DNA of 38,907 nucleotides from Clostridia bacterium. Its GTDB lineage: Bacteria > Bacillota > Clostridia > Christensenellales > Borkfalkiaceae. The notes beneath the pieces are model-generated. The model saw only the letters and a list, made by a program, of their open reading frames with translations, was not told the DNA's origin and ran no database searches. Position 1 is the first letter of the stretch. The number at the start of each line of letters is the position of its first letter. Shown here piece after piece: positions 13,854 to 21,777 of this stretch. The translations under genes were made by a program, and so were the position numbers. Location: NCBI GenBank assembly GCA_900767815.1, contig CAAGAM010000249.1, positions 1 to 38,907 of the forward strand, written 5' to 3'.

Positions 13854-14279
13854 TTATTCCTCGACGGTTATGCCCATACTGCGCGCAGTACCTTTGATCA
13901 TGCTCATTGCCGCCTCTAAAGAAGCTGCGTTGAGGTCGGGCATCTTCGTCTTAGCGATCTCTTCAACCTGAGCCTTGGTGAGCTTTGCAACCTTGTCCTT
14001 GTTGGGCTTAGCGCTTGCAGTCTCGATTCCGCATGCCTTTTTGATAAGCACGGGAGCCGGCGGGGTTTTAAGAATGAACGTGAACGAACGGTCCTGATAA
14101 ATAGTGATTACTACGGGAATAATCAATCCGACTTCGTTTGCCGTCTTTGCGTTAAATTCCTTGGTGAATCCCGGAATGTTTATTCCGTAAGGACCAAGAG
14201 TAGAACCGACCGGGGGTCCCGGTGTAGCTTTTCCGGCTTGTAATTGCAATTTTACGATTGCAGTAACTTTTTTAGCCAT
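13854..14279 (-). CDS. rplK: 50S ribosomal protein L11
   Basis: 141 residues. It binds the GTPase-associated centre of 23S rRNA and is needed for stringent-response signalling. Clear family blocks are VTAIVKLQLQAGKATPGPPVGSTLGPYGINI, KTPPAPVLIKKACG and the terminal MIKGTARSMGITVE. GGAGGAG precedes ATG. A candidate L1 leader site lies just upstream. Confidence 0.97.
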   Translation of the reverse strand: MAKKVTAIVKLQLQAGKATPGPPVGSTLGPYGINIPGFTKEFNAKTANEVGLIIPVVITIYQDRSFTFILKTPPAPVLIKKACGIETASAKPNKDKVAKLTKAQVEEIAKTKMPDLNAASLEAAMSMIKGTARSMGITVEE

Positions 14280-14298
14280 AGTTTCTCCTCCATAAAAC

Positions 14299-14349
14299 GT
14301 GGTAATAACGAGAACGCCGATAGAATTTGGATTTTAGCGTTCCTCCCAC
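14299..14349 (-). promoter_or_regulatory. Candidate L1 leader site upstream of rplK
   Basis: The minus strand begins GTGGGAG, has a GAACGC/GCGTTC hairpin, and ends CTCGTTATTACCAC. It shares both flanks with the site between rplK and rplA. This is the classic position for L1 feedback control of rplK-rplA. Confidence 0.65.
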
Positions 14350-14356
14350 TTTATAT

Positions 14357-14378
14357 AAAACGGGCGAAAACCCGTTTT
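14357..14378 (-). terminator. Hairpin between nusG and rplK
   Basis: AAAACGGG and CCCGTTTT form an 8-bp stem with a 6-base loop. On the minus strand the 3' arm continues as TTTTATAT. It may be a weak terminator after nusG or part of the rplK leader. Confidence 0.45.
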
Positions 14379-14428
14379 AAGCGTACTGAAATACCCCTTT
14401 CGGGATAATTATATATAATGATATCGTA

Positions 14429-14974
14429 TTAAAGCGTATCGATAACGCCGAGCTTATCAAGCTGAACGAAATCAAGCTCGACTTCCGTTTCTCTGCCGAA
14501 CATCGAAACCTTGACTTTCGCTTTCTGATTTTCCTCGTCAAGATCTTCGATAACACCGATAAACGAATCGAGAGGCCCCGAGACAACGCGCACGCTGTCG
14601 CCGACTGCGAAATCGAAATGCTCGACCTTGTCTTCAAGGCGCATTTTCTTGATTTCCTCCTCGGTGAGCGGCACGGCCTTTCCTTGCGGACCGACGAAAC
14701 CCGTTACGCCCCTCGTGTTGGTTAAAAGGTACCACATATCGTTGCTGTATACCATTTTTACGAACACGTAACACGGCAGAATCTTTCTCTGAACTATCTT
14801 CTTTTTGCCGTTGGCTTTTTCTTCTATGGTCTCTTCCGTGGGAATTCTGATGTCGAGAATCGTATCGGCAAGATTGTTGTTCTCTATGAGCTTTTCGATA
14901 GTATCTTTTACAAGTGCCTCATAGCCCGAGTATGTGTGAATGACATACCAATTCGCCGTTTCGGGATTTGCCAT
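14429..14974 (-). CDS. nusG: Transcription termination/antitermination factor NusG
   Basis: 181 residues. It binds RNA polymerase and modulates pausing, Rho-dependent termination and coupling to translation. The NGN domain begins NWYVIHTYSGYEALVKDTIEKL. A middle block reads RKILPCYVFVKM and RGVTGFVG. The C-terminal KOW domain reads VRVVSGPLDSFIGVIEDLDEE, ending FGRETEVELDFVQLDKL. The start lies three bases after the secE stop, with its RBS GAGGTG inside secE, so the two are coupled. Confidence 0.97.
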   Translation of the reverse strand: MANPETANWYVIHTYSGYEALVKDTIEKLIENNNLADTILDIRIPTEETIEEKANGKKKIVQRKILPCYVFVKMVYSNDMWYLLTNTRGVTGFVGPQGKAVPLTEEEIKKMRLEDKVEHFDFAVGDSVRVVSGPLDSFIGVIEDLDEENQKAKVKVSMFGRETEVELDFVQLDKLGVIDTL

Positions 14975-14976
14975 TG

Positions 14977-15303
14977 TTAAAGCACCTCACCGATCTTGGA
15001 AATCAAAGCCGCCGCTTTGCTTCCTCCGCCCTGAACGAGCTTGAGAAGTTGCTGAAGCCCGAGGTCGATAACGAGTATGAGTACGAGCATTACGAGAACG
15101 GTTACCAAAACCGCGCCGAGACGTTTTAAAACGGTCGGAAACGTGGGCCAGGTGACCTTTTTCAGCTCGGACACGACTGCTTTGATCTTACCGCCCATAC
15201 GCACGAAAATATTCGGCTTTTTATTCGCGTTTTTCTTCTGAGCCTTTTTGTCGGCTTTTTCCGCGTTAGCCTGAGCGTTTTTATCGATTTTCTGATTGTC
15301 CAT
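14977..15303 (-). CDS. secE: Preprotein translocase subunit SecE
   Basis: 108 residues, of the single-helix Gram-positive type. It is an essential small subunit of the SecYEG channel. A long Lys/Ala/Asn-rich cytoplasmic head (1-40) is followed by the conserved amphipathic block KIKAVVSELKKVTWPTFPTV (about 39-58) and one membrane helix (about 62-86). AGGAGG lies ten bases before ATG. It sits between rpmG and nusG as in most bacteria. Confidence 0.95.
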   Translation of the reverse strand: MDNQKIDKNAQANAEKADKKAQKKNANKKPNIFVRMGGKIKAVVSELKKVTWPTFPTVLKRLGAVLVTVLVMLVLILVIDLGLQQLLKLVQGGGSKAAALISKIGEVL

Positions 15304-15390
15304 TTTCTGACTAACCTCCTGTCATAACGGGCTTGAGACGCTTCACGCGTTCGTTTAAGGCTTTCCCCTTATAAAAACATACGAAAACGC

Positions 15391-15416
15391 TCGCGCAACG
15401 CAACCTGCCTGCGCGA
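15391..15416 (-). promoter_or_regulatory. Hairpin between rpmG and secE
   Basis: TCGCGCA and TGCGCGA pair (7 bp, 12-base loop) in the 147-base gap between rpmG and secE. On the minus strand it is followed by GCGTTTTCG, so it could be a weak terminator or a leader stem. The tRNA-Trp often found at this place is absent. Confidence 0.3.
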
Positions 15417-15450
15417 TCGGCTCAAGCGATATTATACGGTCTCAAAACAC

Positions 15451-15612
15451 TTACTTCGTCTCTTTGTGGACGGTGTGCTTTTTGCAGAACGGGCAGTATT
15501 TATTAAGCTCGATTCTGTCCGGATCGTTTTTCTTATTCTTATAGTCGTCGTAATTTCTCTGCTTACATTCCGTGCAAGCCAAAGTGATTCTGGTTCTACT
15601 TCCTTTTGCCAT
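15451..15612 (-). CDS. rpmG: 50S ribosomal protein L33
   Basis: 53 residues, starting MAKGSRTRITLACTECKQRN and ending CPFCKKHTVHKETK. Two CxxC pairs (Cys13/Cys16 and Cys40/Cys43) make it the zinc-binding form of L33. A longer open frame over the same DNA is a shadow. The RBS AAGGCG lies about eight bases before ATG. Its place directly before secE-nusG is standard in Gram-positive bacteria. Confidence 0.95.
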   Translation of the reverse strand: MAKGSRTRITLACTECKQRNYDDYKNKKNDPDRIELNKYCPFCKKHTVHKETK

Positions 15613-15633
15613 ATCTTTCGCCTTCTCAAAAAA

Positions 15634-15659
15634 TTAACACCCCGTATGCGGAGTGCTAA
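15634..15659 (-). promoter_or_regulatory. 5'-terminal hairpin of the rpmG transcript, CIRCE-like
   Basis: On the minus strand TTAGCACTCCG and CGGGGTGTTAA form an 11-bp stem (two G-U pairs) with a 4-base loop, followed by six T residues. The stem begins at or within two or three bases of the predicted transcription start. Its left arm TTAGCACTC equals the left half of the CIRCE operator of HrcA. The right arm has two changes and the spacer is eight rather than nine bases. Confidence 0.5.
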
Positions 15660-15662
15660 TTC

Positions 15663-15691
15663 ATTTTACTATACCTTTAAAAGTTTGTCAA
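15663..15691 (-). promoter_or_regulatory. Promoter of rpmG
   Basis: TTGACA, a 17-base spacer and TAAAAT on the minus strand, about 50 bases before the rpmG ATG. Confidence 0.8.
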
Positions 15692-15852
15692 CTGTTTTTT
15701 TGTGTTTTTTTGTTTTTTAATCGTCTTTATCGTTTTTTGCCGATTTTCCGCTTTTTCGGCTCGTTATTTTGTACCGATTAAAAGTACCGATTAAAAACCG
15801 TCGCTCTTCTTATCCTCCGGCAAGCTCTGTTTAATCTTTCCGGAAAAACGGC

Positions 15853-16551
15853 TTATTCTTCCGCGCCGACGGTCGTCACGTCTTCCGCAGAAGTTTCGTC
15901 CGCTCCGTCTTCCCCGCCGCCGTAAAGGAACTGCTCGACCATGCCTATCGCGTCTACTTCCATGAATTTCGGATTTTCTTTAAGCCCGTGCTGAGCGGCG
16001 CACTGATCGATAAGAATCTTCGCATATCTCATCGCGCGCCCCGATTTGATTCTGAGAAGAACGGGAACGGTTACGTAAGTCTTTTTGTCGCTCATGTCCT
16101 TGCAGTGGAATTTCGGGTCGGTCGTCTCTATATCCATGTTGAGATAAAGTTTAAGCGTCTTTCCCGCAACGGATAATTTAACGAACTGAAGCCTGCCCTG
16201 GTTGATACTGTCGAACTTCTTCGAAATTCTCGTTTTGAGCTTTTTAAAGCGCAGCGCGTAGTTTTTAAGCTCGTCGTATCTGTCCTGAATGATTTCGTCC
16301 GCACGAAGCATTTTCTGAGCGAACGTGGGCGAGGGTATGTATTTAGGTGCGGTTTCGGGAGAATAAAATTCGTCGTCGCCCGCATAAACAGCCGTTGCGG
16401 CAACCTCGTCCGGATAATATTTTTCTTCGTCGGCGAGCGCAAGATTCAAAAGCTCGTCGGTGATATCGAAGCTGTCTTCTTTGACGGTTGCGGCAAAGCC
16501 GTTAGCCGCGATCAGATCATCGTCTAAATATTTACCCGTGTATGTTCTCAT
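15853..16551 (-). CDS. Conserved-looking hypothetical protein
   Basis: 232 residues, cytosolic by appearance. The first 90 residues are acidic and low in structure signals. Residues about 100-200 form a compact domain: YALRFKKLKTRISKKFDSIN, then LQFVKLSVAGKTLKLYLNMD, then KKTYVTVPVLLRIKSGRAMRYAKILID. I have seen similar domains, sometimes in repeats, in uncharacterised Clostridia proteins, but I know no function. The tail is Glu/Asp rich. AGAGGTG precedes ATG. It has its own promoter and is not part of the ribosomal operon. Confidence 0.7.
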   Translation of the reverse strand: MRTYTGKYLDDDLIAANGFAATVKEDSFDITDELLNLALADEEKYYPDEVAATAVYAGDDEFYSPETAPKYIPSPTFAQKMLRADEIIQDRYDELKNYALRFKKLKTRISKKFDSINQGRLQFVKLSVAGKTLKLYLNMDIETTDPKFHCKDMSDKKTYVTVPVLLRIKSGRAMRYAKILIDQCAAQHGLKENPKFMEVDAIGMVEQFLYGGGEDGADETSAEDVTTVGAEE

Positions 16552-16647
16552 AAACGCACCTCTCTCTCCGATTAAAATACCTCAAAACGCCCGCATTTTT
16601 CGCGGATGCGTTTCGGATTTCAGAAAAAAATAGACTTCTATATATAC

Positions 16648-16676
16648 ATTATATACTACAATTAAATTAAAATCAA
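16648..16676 (-). promoter_or_regulatory. Promoter of the 15853-16551 gene
   Basis: TTGATT, a 17-base spacer and TATAAT on the minus strand, about 95 bases before the start codon. Confidence 0.65.
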
Positions 16677-16742
16677 GTGTTATGAGGCAAAAATATCGAA
16701 AAAATAAAAAAATTTTCTTTTTTCTTAAGAGCTCGTTTTTCG

Positions 16743-16771
16743 TTGACTTTTAATTTTTCGTAGCGTATAAT
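16743..16771 (+). promoter_or_regulatory. Promoter of the antiporter gene
   Basis: TTGACT, a 17-base spacer and TATAAT, about 48 bases before ATG 16820. A second TATAAT at 16781-16786 has no clear -35 partner. Confidence 0.7.
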
Positions 16772-16819
16772 CAATTCTCGTATAATAACGACTATTAACG
16801 AAGAAGCAAAGGTATAAAC

Positions 16820-18100
16820 ATGAAGGAAGAAATTTTAAATACATTATACTATCTCGCGGTGATCCTTATTTTCGCAAAAAGCTTCGGGCTTTTAGCAAGA
16901 AAAATAGGGCTTCCGCAAGTTGCGGGCATGGTTATCGCGGGCGTTATTTTAGGGCTTTTAAGCAATTTTCACCGCGACGACAACGTTATTTTAAGTACGA
17001 TTTTCATGAAGCCGAGCGCGAAAGAAAAAGATATTTTAAACGCGTTCAGCCAGATCGGCGTAGTTCTCATTCTCTTTTCGAGCGGACTCGAAACCGACCT
17101 CGATAACCTTAAACACAGCGGTCTCGCCGCCACGTTTATAGCGCTGTGCGGCGTTCTCATCCCCATCGCTTTAGGAACTTTGGGGGCGATGTTTTTCCTT
17201 AACGGATTTGCGGCTTACTCGCACGAAAAACTTCTCAACGCGATTTTTGTCGGAACAATCCTCGCCGCGACGAGCGTGGGCATAACCGTCGAAACGCTTA
17301 AAGAGATAGGCAAACTCAACTCCAGGGTAGGACAGACGATAGTAAGCGCGGCGGTTATCGACGACGTTCTCGGCATAATCGCGCTGAGCATAGTGACGAG
17401 CCTCAAAGGCGGCGGAGCTTCGCAGATATGGATAACTCTCCTCAAAGCCGCAGGTTTCTTCGTATTCTCGATCGGTCTCGGAATACTCCTTCGGATATAC
17501 TTCAAATGGGAAGAACATAAATTTCCGCATAAGAGACGTACGAGCATTTATGCGTTCGGCATGTGTTTCCTCTTCGCTTTCTGCGCCGAGAAATTTTTCG
17601 GAATAGCGGCGATAACGGGCGCGTATATGGCGGGAATAATGCTCAGCGGACTCGAGGACACGCAATTCGTGGACAGAAAAGTCGTCGTCAGCGGATATAT
17701 GATTTTCTCGCCCATATTCTTCTCGTATATCGGAATTTCGGCAGATTTCAGCGGATTCAGCTGGTCGTATCTTCTGTTCGGGCTTACGTTCGTCGCCCTC
17801 GGAATAATAGGAAAAATCGTCGGATGCGGGCTTGTCGCAAAGCCGTTCGGGTTTAAAAACAAGGAGTGCGCGACGATAGGTTGCGGAATGATCGCAAGAG
17901 GAGAAGTCGCGCTTGCCGTTTATTCTTCGGGAAGCATGCTCATGGCGTCAAACCCCGCGGAAAGAATCGATCCGCTCGTGGCTACGATAATGCTGATAGT
18001 TATTTCGTCCATTCTCTGCCCCATTCTGCTGAAACTTCTTTTCAAGGACAAAACGGAAACGACCGAACCCGATCGTCCGTCACCCGCAATTCAACAATAA
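16820..18100 (+). CDS. Monovalent cation:proton antiporter, CPA2 family
   Basis: 426 residues with about 12 hydrophobic helices. It exchanges Na+ or K+ for protons across the membrane. The N-terminus is KIGLPQVAGMVIAGVILGLL. The typical FSSGLETDLDNLKHSG loop follows. The two adjacent acidic residues of the exchange site lie in SAAVIDDVLGIIAL. A later ISADFSGF and a CGMIARGEVALAVYSSG helix also fit the KefB/NapA-like group. The C-terminal TrkA-N nucleotide-binding domain of KefB/KefC is missing, so it is the short form. The ion preference cannot be told. Confidence 0.9.
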   Translation: MKEEILNTLYYLAVILIFAKSFGLLARKIGLPQVAGMVIAGVILGLLSNFHRDDNVILSTIFMKPSAKEKDILNAFSQIGVVLILFSSGLETDLDNLKHSGLAATFIALCGVLIPIALGTLGAMFFLNGFAAYSHEKLLNAIFVGTILAATSVGITVETLKEIGKLNSRVGQTIVSAAVIDDVLGIIALSIVTSLKGGGASQIWITLLKAAGFFVFSIGLGILLRIYFKWEEHKFPHKRRTSIYAFGMCFLFAFCAEKFFGIAAITGAYMAGIMLSGLEDTQFVDRKVVVSGYMIFSPIFFSYIGISADFSGFSWSYLLFGLTFVALGIIGKIVGCGLVAKPFGFKNKECATIGCGMIARGEVALAVYSSGSMLMASNPAERIDPLVATIMLIVISSILCPILLKLLFKDKTETTEPDRPSPAIQQ

Positions 18101-18112
18101 AACAACGACTTT

Positions 18113-18153
18113 AAACGGGGTTTACCGCACAAAAAATGCGGTAAACCCCGTTT
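18113..18153. terminator. Bidirectional terminator between convergent genes
   Basis: A 17-bp perfect stem (AAACGGGGTTTACCGCA with its complement) encloses a 7-base A-rich loop. It serves the rightward antiporter and the leftward PHP gene. Confidence 0.9.
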
Positions 18154-18189
18154 CATTATATTTAATATAAAAATCAACGCGCAAAAAAA

Positions 18190-18879
18190 TCAGAACGCGA
18201 AAGGCTCGTGGACGCGTTTTTTCAGTTCGGAGACAAGCTCCTTTTCCGAGTTTACCGGATTCTTCAGAAGCACGCCCGCGCGTGCGTCCTGCGGCTCGTG
18301 AAAATCACTGCCCGCGGTTTGTATGAGGTTGTTTTCCTTTGCATACTTTATGGCGAGATCGTTATTGTTCTGCTGGCGCGGATTGTCGTTGATAACCTCG
18401 GCGGCGTCTAAAAATTCGGGGTGATGATATGAAATCATCGTTCTGAACGGGTGCGCCTGAGACAATATCCATCCGTTTTTTTTGCAGAAATCGTGCAGTT
18501 CCTCAACGGTCATCTTAAAAATCCGTTCGGGACTATGGCGCATGAAATCGGGCGTTGCGCCGTATATAAGAAATTCGGCTTTATCGGGAGTTTCTTCATA
18601 ATACGAAGTCATGTCGGGCATGGCTTCCATTCCGAAAAAGACCTTCACTCCCCGCTTTGCACATTCGGCTTTAAGCGTTTCGAAGTGGCTAAGAAAATTT
18701 TCGTTATACTTTTTCACGTCTCCCGGGAAATAATATTCGCTTAAAAAAGAGTTATAGTGGCTTGTGTAAACGATTCCGTCATAACCCGCTTCCGAGTAAA
18801 TTCCGGCTATCGTCTTTTCATCGGTTTTGGCGCACGGCGAAGTTTCCGCAACGTGCAGATGCATTTCGAGTTTAAACAT
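18190..18879 (-). CDS. PHP-domain metal-dependent phosphoesterase-like protein
   Basis: 229 residues. Metal-binding motifs of the PHP fold are visible: EMHLHVAETS at the start (H-x-H), FFGMEAM around residue 82, SQAHPFR near 140 and TAGSDFHEP near 193. PHP proteins hydrolyse phosphoester bonds, for example histidinol phosphate or nucleotides. The substrate cannot be assigned here because no his genes are adjacent. It is the last gene of a leftward series before the bidirectional terminator. Confidence 0.85.
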   Translation of the reverse strand: MFKLEMHLHVAETSPCAKTDEKTIAGIYSEAGYDGIVYTSHYNSFLSEYYFPGDVKKYNENFLSHFETLKAECAKRGVKVFFGMEAMPDMTSYYEETPDKAEFLIYGATPDFMRHSPERIFKMTVEELHDFCKKNGWILSQAHPFRTMISYHHPEFLDAAEVINDNPRQQNNNDLAIKYAKENNLIQTAGSDFHEPQDARAGVLLKNPVNSEKELVSELKKRVHEPFAF

Positions 18880-18898
18880 ATTACTACCTTATGTCAAT

Positions 18899-18923
18899 AA
18901 AAATAAGCCGTTAAACGGCTTAT
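18899..18923 (-). terminator. Terminator after the cupin gene
   Basis: ATAAGCCGTT and AACGGCTTAT form a near-perfect palindrome, followed on the minus strand by TTTTATT. It separates the cupin and PHP genes. Confidence 0.75.
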
Positions 18924-18934
18924 AGAGTGCTTTT

Positions 18935-19267
18935 TTAAATTTGGCGCGGCACGCAGGCAACAAAAACGAGGTCTTCGTTTCCCGTGTTCGTCATCGCGTG
19001 CGAGCTTCCCCTCGGACAAAAATGACAGCAGCCCGCGGAAAGCATTTCGGTCTCCCCGTCGCAAATCGCTTTGCCTTTTCCCGACAAAACAAGGATGACT
19101 TCGCAATCGCTTGTGTGCTTGTGCATACCTATCGCAGAGTTCGGTTCGAGCCTGCCCGAAATGAATTTTACGTCCGACTTATCGAACATTTTAAGCCAAG
19201 TCGTGCCTTTTCCGTCGCAAAAGCGATCGGTGCGTTTTTCGCTTATTCCGTTAAAATCGATTTTCAT
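18935..19267 (-). CDS. Cupin-domain protein
   Basis: 110 residues, one small beta barrel. Cupin motif 1 is GMHKHTSDCEVILVLSGKG (about 47-65) and motif 2 is CCHFCPRGSSHAMTNTG (about 79-95), so the His/His/Glu and second His metal ligands are present. Single-domain cupins bind small molecules or act as isomerases or dioxygenases; the role is unknown. The cysteine pair in motif 2 is somewhat unusual. AGGA precedes ATG. Confidence 0.85.
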   Translation of the reverse strand: MKIDFNGISEKRTDRFCDGKGTTWLKMFDKSDVKFISGRLEPNSAIGMHKHTSDCEVILVLSGKGKAICDGETEMLSAGCCHFCPRGSSHAMTNTGNEDLVFVACVPRQI

Positions 19268-19326
19268 ATGCTTTTCCTGATTATATCTTATATATTTTGC
19301 GGCGGAATTTCCCCCGCCGTATAAAT

Positions 19327-19812
19327 TCAGATTTTTTTATAAACGGTGAATCTGATTTTATAGCCGTTTGTTTCGAGTTCTTCACCCTCTTCGACGAGCT
19401 TAAAATCGCTGCGTTTATCGAGATTTTCGAAAAAAACTTCGGCGTTTCCGTCCGCGGCGACCTTCGTTACGAGAACTTCGTCGCAATACGGCAGCATGCT
19501 TCTGTAAAAATACGCCCCGCCGATAACGTAAACGTCGTCCGTTTCGTTTTTGACAGCATTAAGCATATCATCCAATGTATGAACGCACAGAAGGTCGTCA
19601 CGCTCTATGCCCTCGGGGCAAAGAACGATGTTTTTTCTGTTTTTCAAAGGCTTACCCTCGGGGAAGGAAAGCAGGGTGTTATAACCCATGCAAACGGTTT
19701 TTCCGAGAGTTTTTTCTCTGAAATACTTCATATCGAGCGGCAGACGGAAAAGAAGATCGTTTTTTTTGCCGATTCCCCACTTCTCGTCCACGGCGACAAT
19801 CGCTTTAATCAT
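19327..19812 (-). CDS. folA: Dihydrofolate reductase
   Basis: 161 residues, normal length. It reduces dihydrofolate to tetrahydrofolate with NADPH. Visible motifs are IVAVDEKWGIGKKNDLLFRLPLDMKYFRE (substrate and cofactor site), KTVCMGYNT, NIVLC and DVYVIGGAYFYRSMLPYCDEVLVTKV. Its ATG overlaps the thyA stop by 4 bases. The pairing is functional because thymidylate synthase makes the dihydrofolate that this enzyme recycles. Confidence 0.95.
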   Translation of the reverse strand: MIKAIVAVDEKWGIGKKNDLLFRLPLDMKYFREKTLGKTVCMGYNTLLSFPEGKPLKNRKNIVLCPEGIERDDLLCVHTLDDMLNAVKNETDDVYVIGGAYFYRSMLPYCDEVLVTKVAADGNAEVFFENLDKRSDFKLVEEGEELETNGYKIRFTVYKKI

Positions 19813-20639
19813 ACCGCGACCTCGAGTCTTTTGGCAAGCGGAGTCGCCTGATAATTTTCAAGGACGAAATCTTCGACTTTGAAATCGTAAAAGTCCTTAA
19901 CGTCGGGATTGATAATAAGCTTCGGCGCGGGGTATTCGGGATTTGCGAGCATTTCCTTAACCGACGGGATATGCCTGTCGTAAATATGCGCGTCCGCGAT
20001 GACGTGAACGAGTTCCCCGGGCTTGAAGCCGGTAACCTGCGCGAACATCATAAGAAGCGCGGCATACTGCATGACGTTCCAGTTGTTCGCGACAGCCATG
20101 TCGTTGCTTCTCTGATTTAAAATTCCGTTGAGCTTATCTCCCGTAACGTTAAACGTCATGGAATATGCGCAAGGATAGAGATTCATCTCGTGAAGGTCGG
20201 CAAAAGTGTAGATATTGGTCATTATTCTGCGGGACGCGGGGTTGTTTTTAAGATCGAACAAAACCCTGTCCACCTGATCGAACATACCCTCTTTATACTG
20301 ATGTTTAACGCCGAGCTGATAGCCGTATGCCTTACCGATCGTTCCGTCCTCGCCCGCCCAGCTGTCCCAGATATGCGAATGAAGGTCGGCGATTCTGTTG
20401 GATTTTTTCTGCCATATCCAAAGTATTTCGTCGATGGCGTTTTTGAAGCCCTGCTTCCTTATCGTCATGATCGGGAATTCCTTTGATAAATCGTATCTGT
20501 TCACGATACAGAATTTTTTAACGGTGTGCGCGGGCGTGCCGTCGAGCCATCTCGGGCGGACTTCCATATCCGTGTCCCACACTCCGTTTTCCAGAATATC
20601 TTTAACGTTTTCTTTAAAAACTTTATCTGCGTAACTCAT
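19809..20639 (-). CDS. thyA: Thymidylate synthase
   Basis: 276 residues. It methylates dUMP to dTMP using methylene-tetrahydrofolate. The catalytic cysteine is Cys157 in LYPCAYSMTFNV. The dUMP-binding QRSNDMAVANNWNVMQYA and the late VIADAHIYDRHI motif are present. RIMTNIYTFADL replaces the more common Arg-rich RR-x3-WNP loop, a variation seen in some Firmicutes enzymes. It is coupled to folA by a 4-base overlap. Confidence 0.95.
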   Translation of the reverse strand: MSYADKVFKENVKDILENGVWDTDMEVRPRWLDGTPAHTVKKFCIVNRYDLSKEFPIMTIRKQGFKNAIDEILWIWQKKSNRIADLHSHIWDSWAGEDGTIGKAYGYQLGVKHQYKEGMFDQVDRVLFDLKNNPASRRIMTNIYTFADLHEMNLYPCAYSMTFNVTGDKLNGILNQRSNDMAVANNWNVMQYAALLMMFAQVTGFKPGELVHVIADAHIYDRHIPSVKEMLANPEYPAPKLIINPDVKDFYDFKVEDFVLENYQATPLAKRLEVAV

Positions 20640-20709
20640 TTTTAGTTTCCTTTTATTTTAATCGGCGGTTCGTCTTTTAATCGGCGATTCGATCGCCTGC
20701 CTGCCGACG

Positions 20710-21489
20710 TTAAAACGCGTCTTTTTCCTTACCCTTCCACTTTTTAGCGACAAACCGGCACTTAACCGAAAGCGGAACGAATTTCTCGAGCGCGTAAACG
20801 AATTTATTGAACGCCCCGGGGATAACGAGCCGTTTGTTTTTATCGAGAGCCTTCAATGCCTTTTTAACGACGAATTCCGCGGGTTTTGCGGACATTCTGC
20901 CCGTCCAACCCTGAATTTTTATATCTCTTTTAACGTCTTCCCTTGTGGGAATTCCTCCGGGCGCGAGAACCGTTATTTTCGCGTCCTTAACTTCATATCG
21001 AAGCGAGGTGTAAAAACCGATAAGAGCGGATTTCGTTGCCGAATATATCGCAAAATACGGCATGGGCGTGCTTCCGCTCATACTGCTCACGCACAGAATT
21101 TTAAGGTTCTTTTCCCGCCGCGCAAGCACCTCGCGGCAAACGGCGATGTTTGCTTCGAAATTAAGCCTTGTCTGAAAGACGATTTTTTCGGGCGTATACT
21201 TCATAAACGCCTTTTGAATATCCGCGCCCGCAACCGCGAAATAACCCGAAAAAGTTATACCTCTTTCGTCCGCGAACGAAAAGAGATTTTCGCGTTCTTT
21301 TTCGCTCGTCAGATCGGCTTGAAAAACTATAACGTTTGCTTGCGGGTTGACGAAACGAAGCTCGGCTTTAAGTTCGTTAAGCCTCTCCGTGCTTCTGCCC
21401 GTCAAAAACAAATCGTCGGTTTTGATAAGCTCGCGGCAAAAGGCTTTACCCAAGCCCCCGCACGCGCCCGTTATAAGTGTGTAACCCAT
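20710..21489 (-). CDS. Short-chain dehydrogenase/reductase
   Basis: 259 residues. The N-terminal cofactor motif is TGACGGLG (7-14), and the active-site Ser near 136 (CVSSMSGS) and Tyr149-x3-Lys153 (YSATK) are intact. It is a classical SDR of NADP type, judged by the Arg in LTGRSTERL. The C-terminal part FVVKKALKALDKNKRLVIPGAFNKFVYALEKFVP resembles the membrane-associated SDRs related to 3-oxoacyl reductases. The substrate is unknown. It follows the DUF896 gene in the pheS-pheT direction. Confidence 0.88.
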   Translation of the reverse strand: MGYTLITGACGGLGKAFCRELIKTDDLFLTGRSTERLNELKAELRFVNPQANVIVFQADLTSEKERENLFSFADERGITFSGYFAVAGADIQKAFMKYTPEKIVFQTRLNFEANIAVCREVLARREKNLKILCVSSMSGSTPMPYFAIYSATKSALIGFYTSLRYEVKDAKITVLAPGGIPTREDVKRDIKIQGWTGRMSAKPAEFVVKKALKALDKNKRLVIPGAFNKFVYALEKFVPLSVKCRFVAKKWKGKEKDAF

Positions 21490-21535
21490 AAAAATGCACC
21501 GATAATCGACTTATAGCCCGATATACGACGTTTAA

Positions 21536-21772
21536 TCAGTTGAGGTTATCCGATTTTGCAAGCGGCTCCCCGTCGCGATTTTTAACCTTTTCGAGCTTCT
21601 TCTTTTCATCTCCTTCGACAACGTATGTGTTATCGAGTTGAGATTTAAGGTTGCCCACAACGCTGTCTATATAAGCTCTGCGGAGCTTCGCCTGTTCGGC
21701 TTTTTCCTCTTCGGTAAGCCCTTCTTCCCTCTGCTTTTTCGCAAGAAAATTTATTCTGTCTATATCCACCAT
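21536..21772 (-). CDS. DUF896 (YnzC-like) protein
   Basis: 78 residues. The pattern DIDRINFLAKKQREEGLTEEEKAEQAKLRRAYIDSVVGNLKSQLDN is the DUF896 signature; the family is a two-helix bundle found across Bacillota. A longer charged tail follows. The ATG lies five bases from the pheT stop, so it is probably translated from the pheST mRNA. The function is unknown. Confidence 0.88.
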   Translation of the reverse strand: MVDIDRINFLAKKQREEGLTEEEKAEQAKLRRAYIDSVVGNLKSQLDNTYVVEGDEKKKLEKVKNRDGEPLAKSDNLN

Positions 21773-21777
21773 GATTA

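Noticed and set aside
15304..15450. tRNA-Trp gene between rpmG and secE
   Set aside because: The stretch cannot be folded into a tRNA and lacks a GTTCRANYC T loop.
15432..15629. 65-residue arginine-rich open frame
   Set aside because: It is out of frame with rpmG, which has the zinc-ribbon L33 sequence and its own start and RBS.
17171..17862. Antisense open frames inside the antiporter gene
   Set aside because: Arg- and Ser-rich products without RBS, fully inside a well-supported membrane protein gene.
19305..19330. Terminator for folA (CGGCGG/CCGCCG hairpin)
   Set aside because: The stem is short and not followed by a T run on the minus strand.
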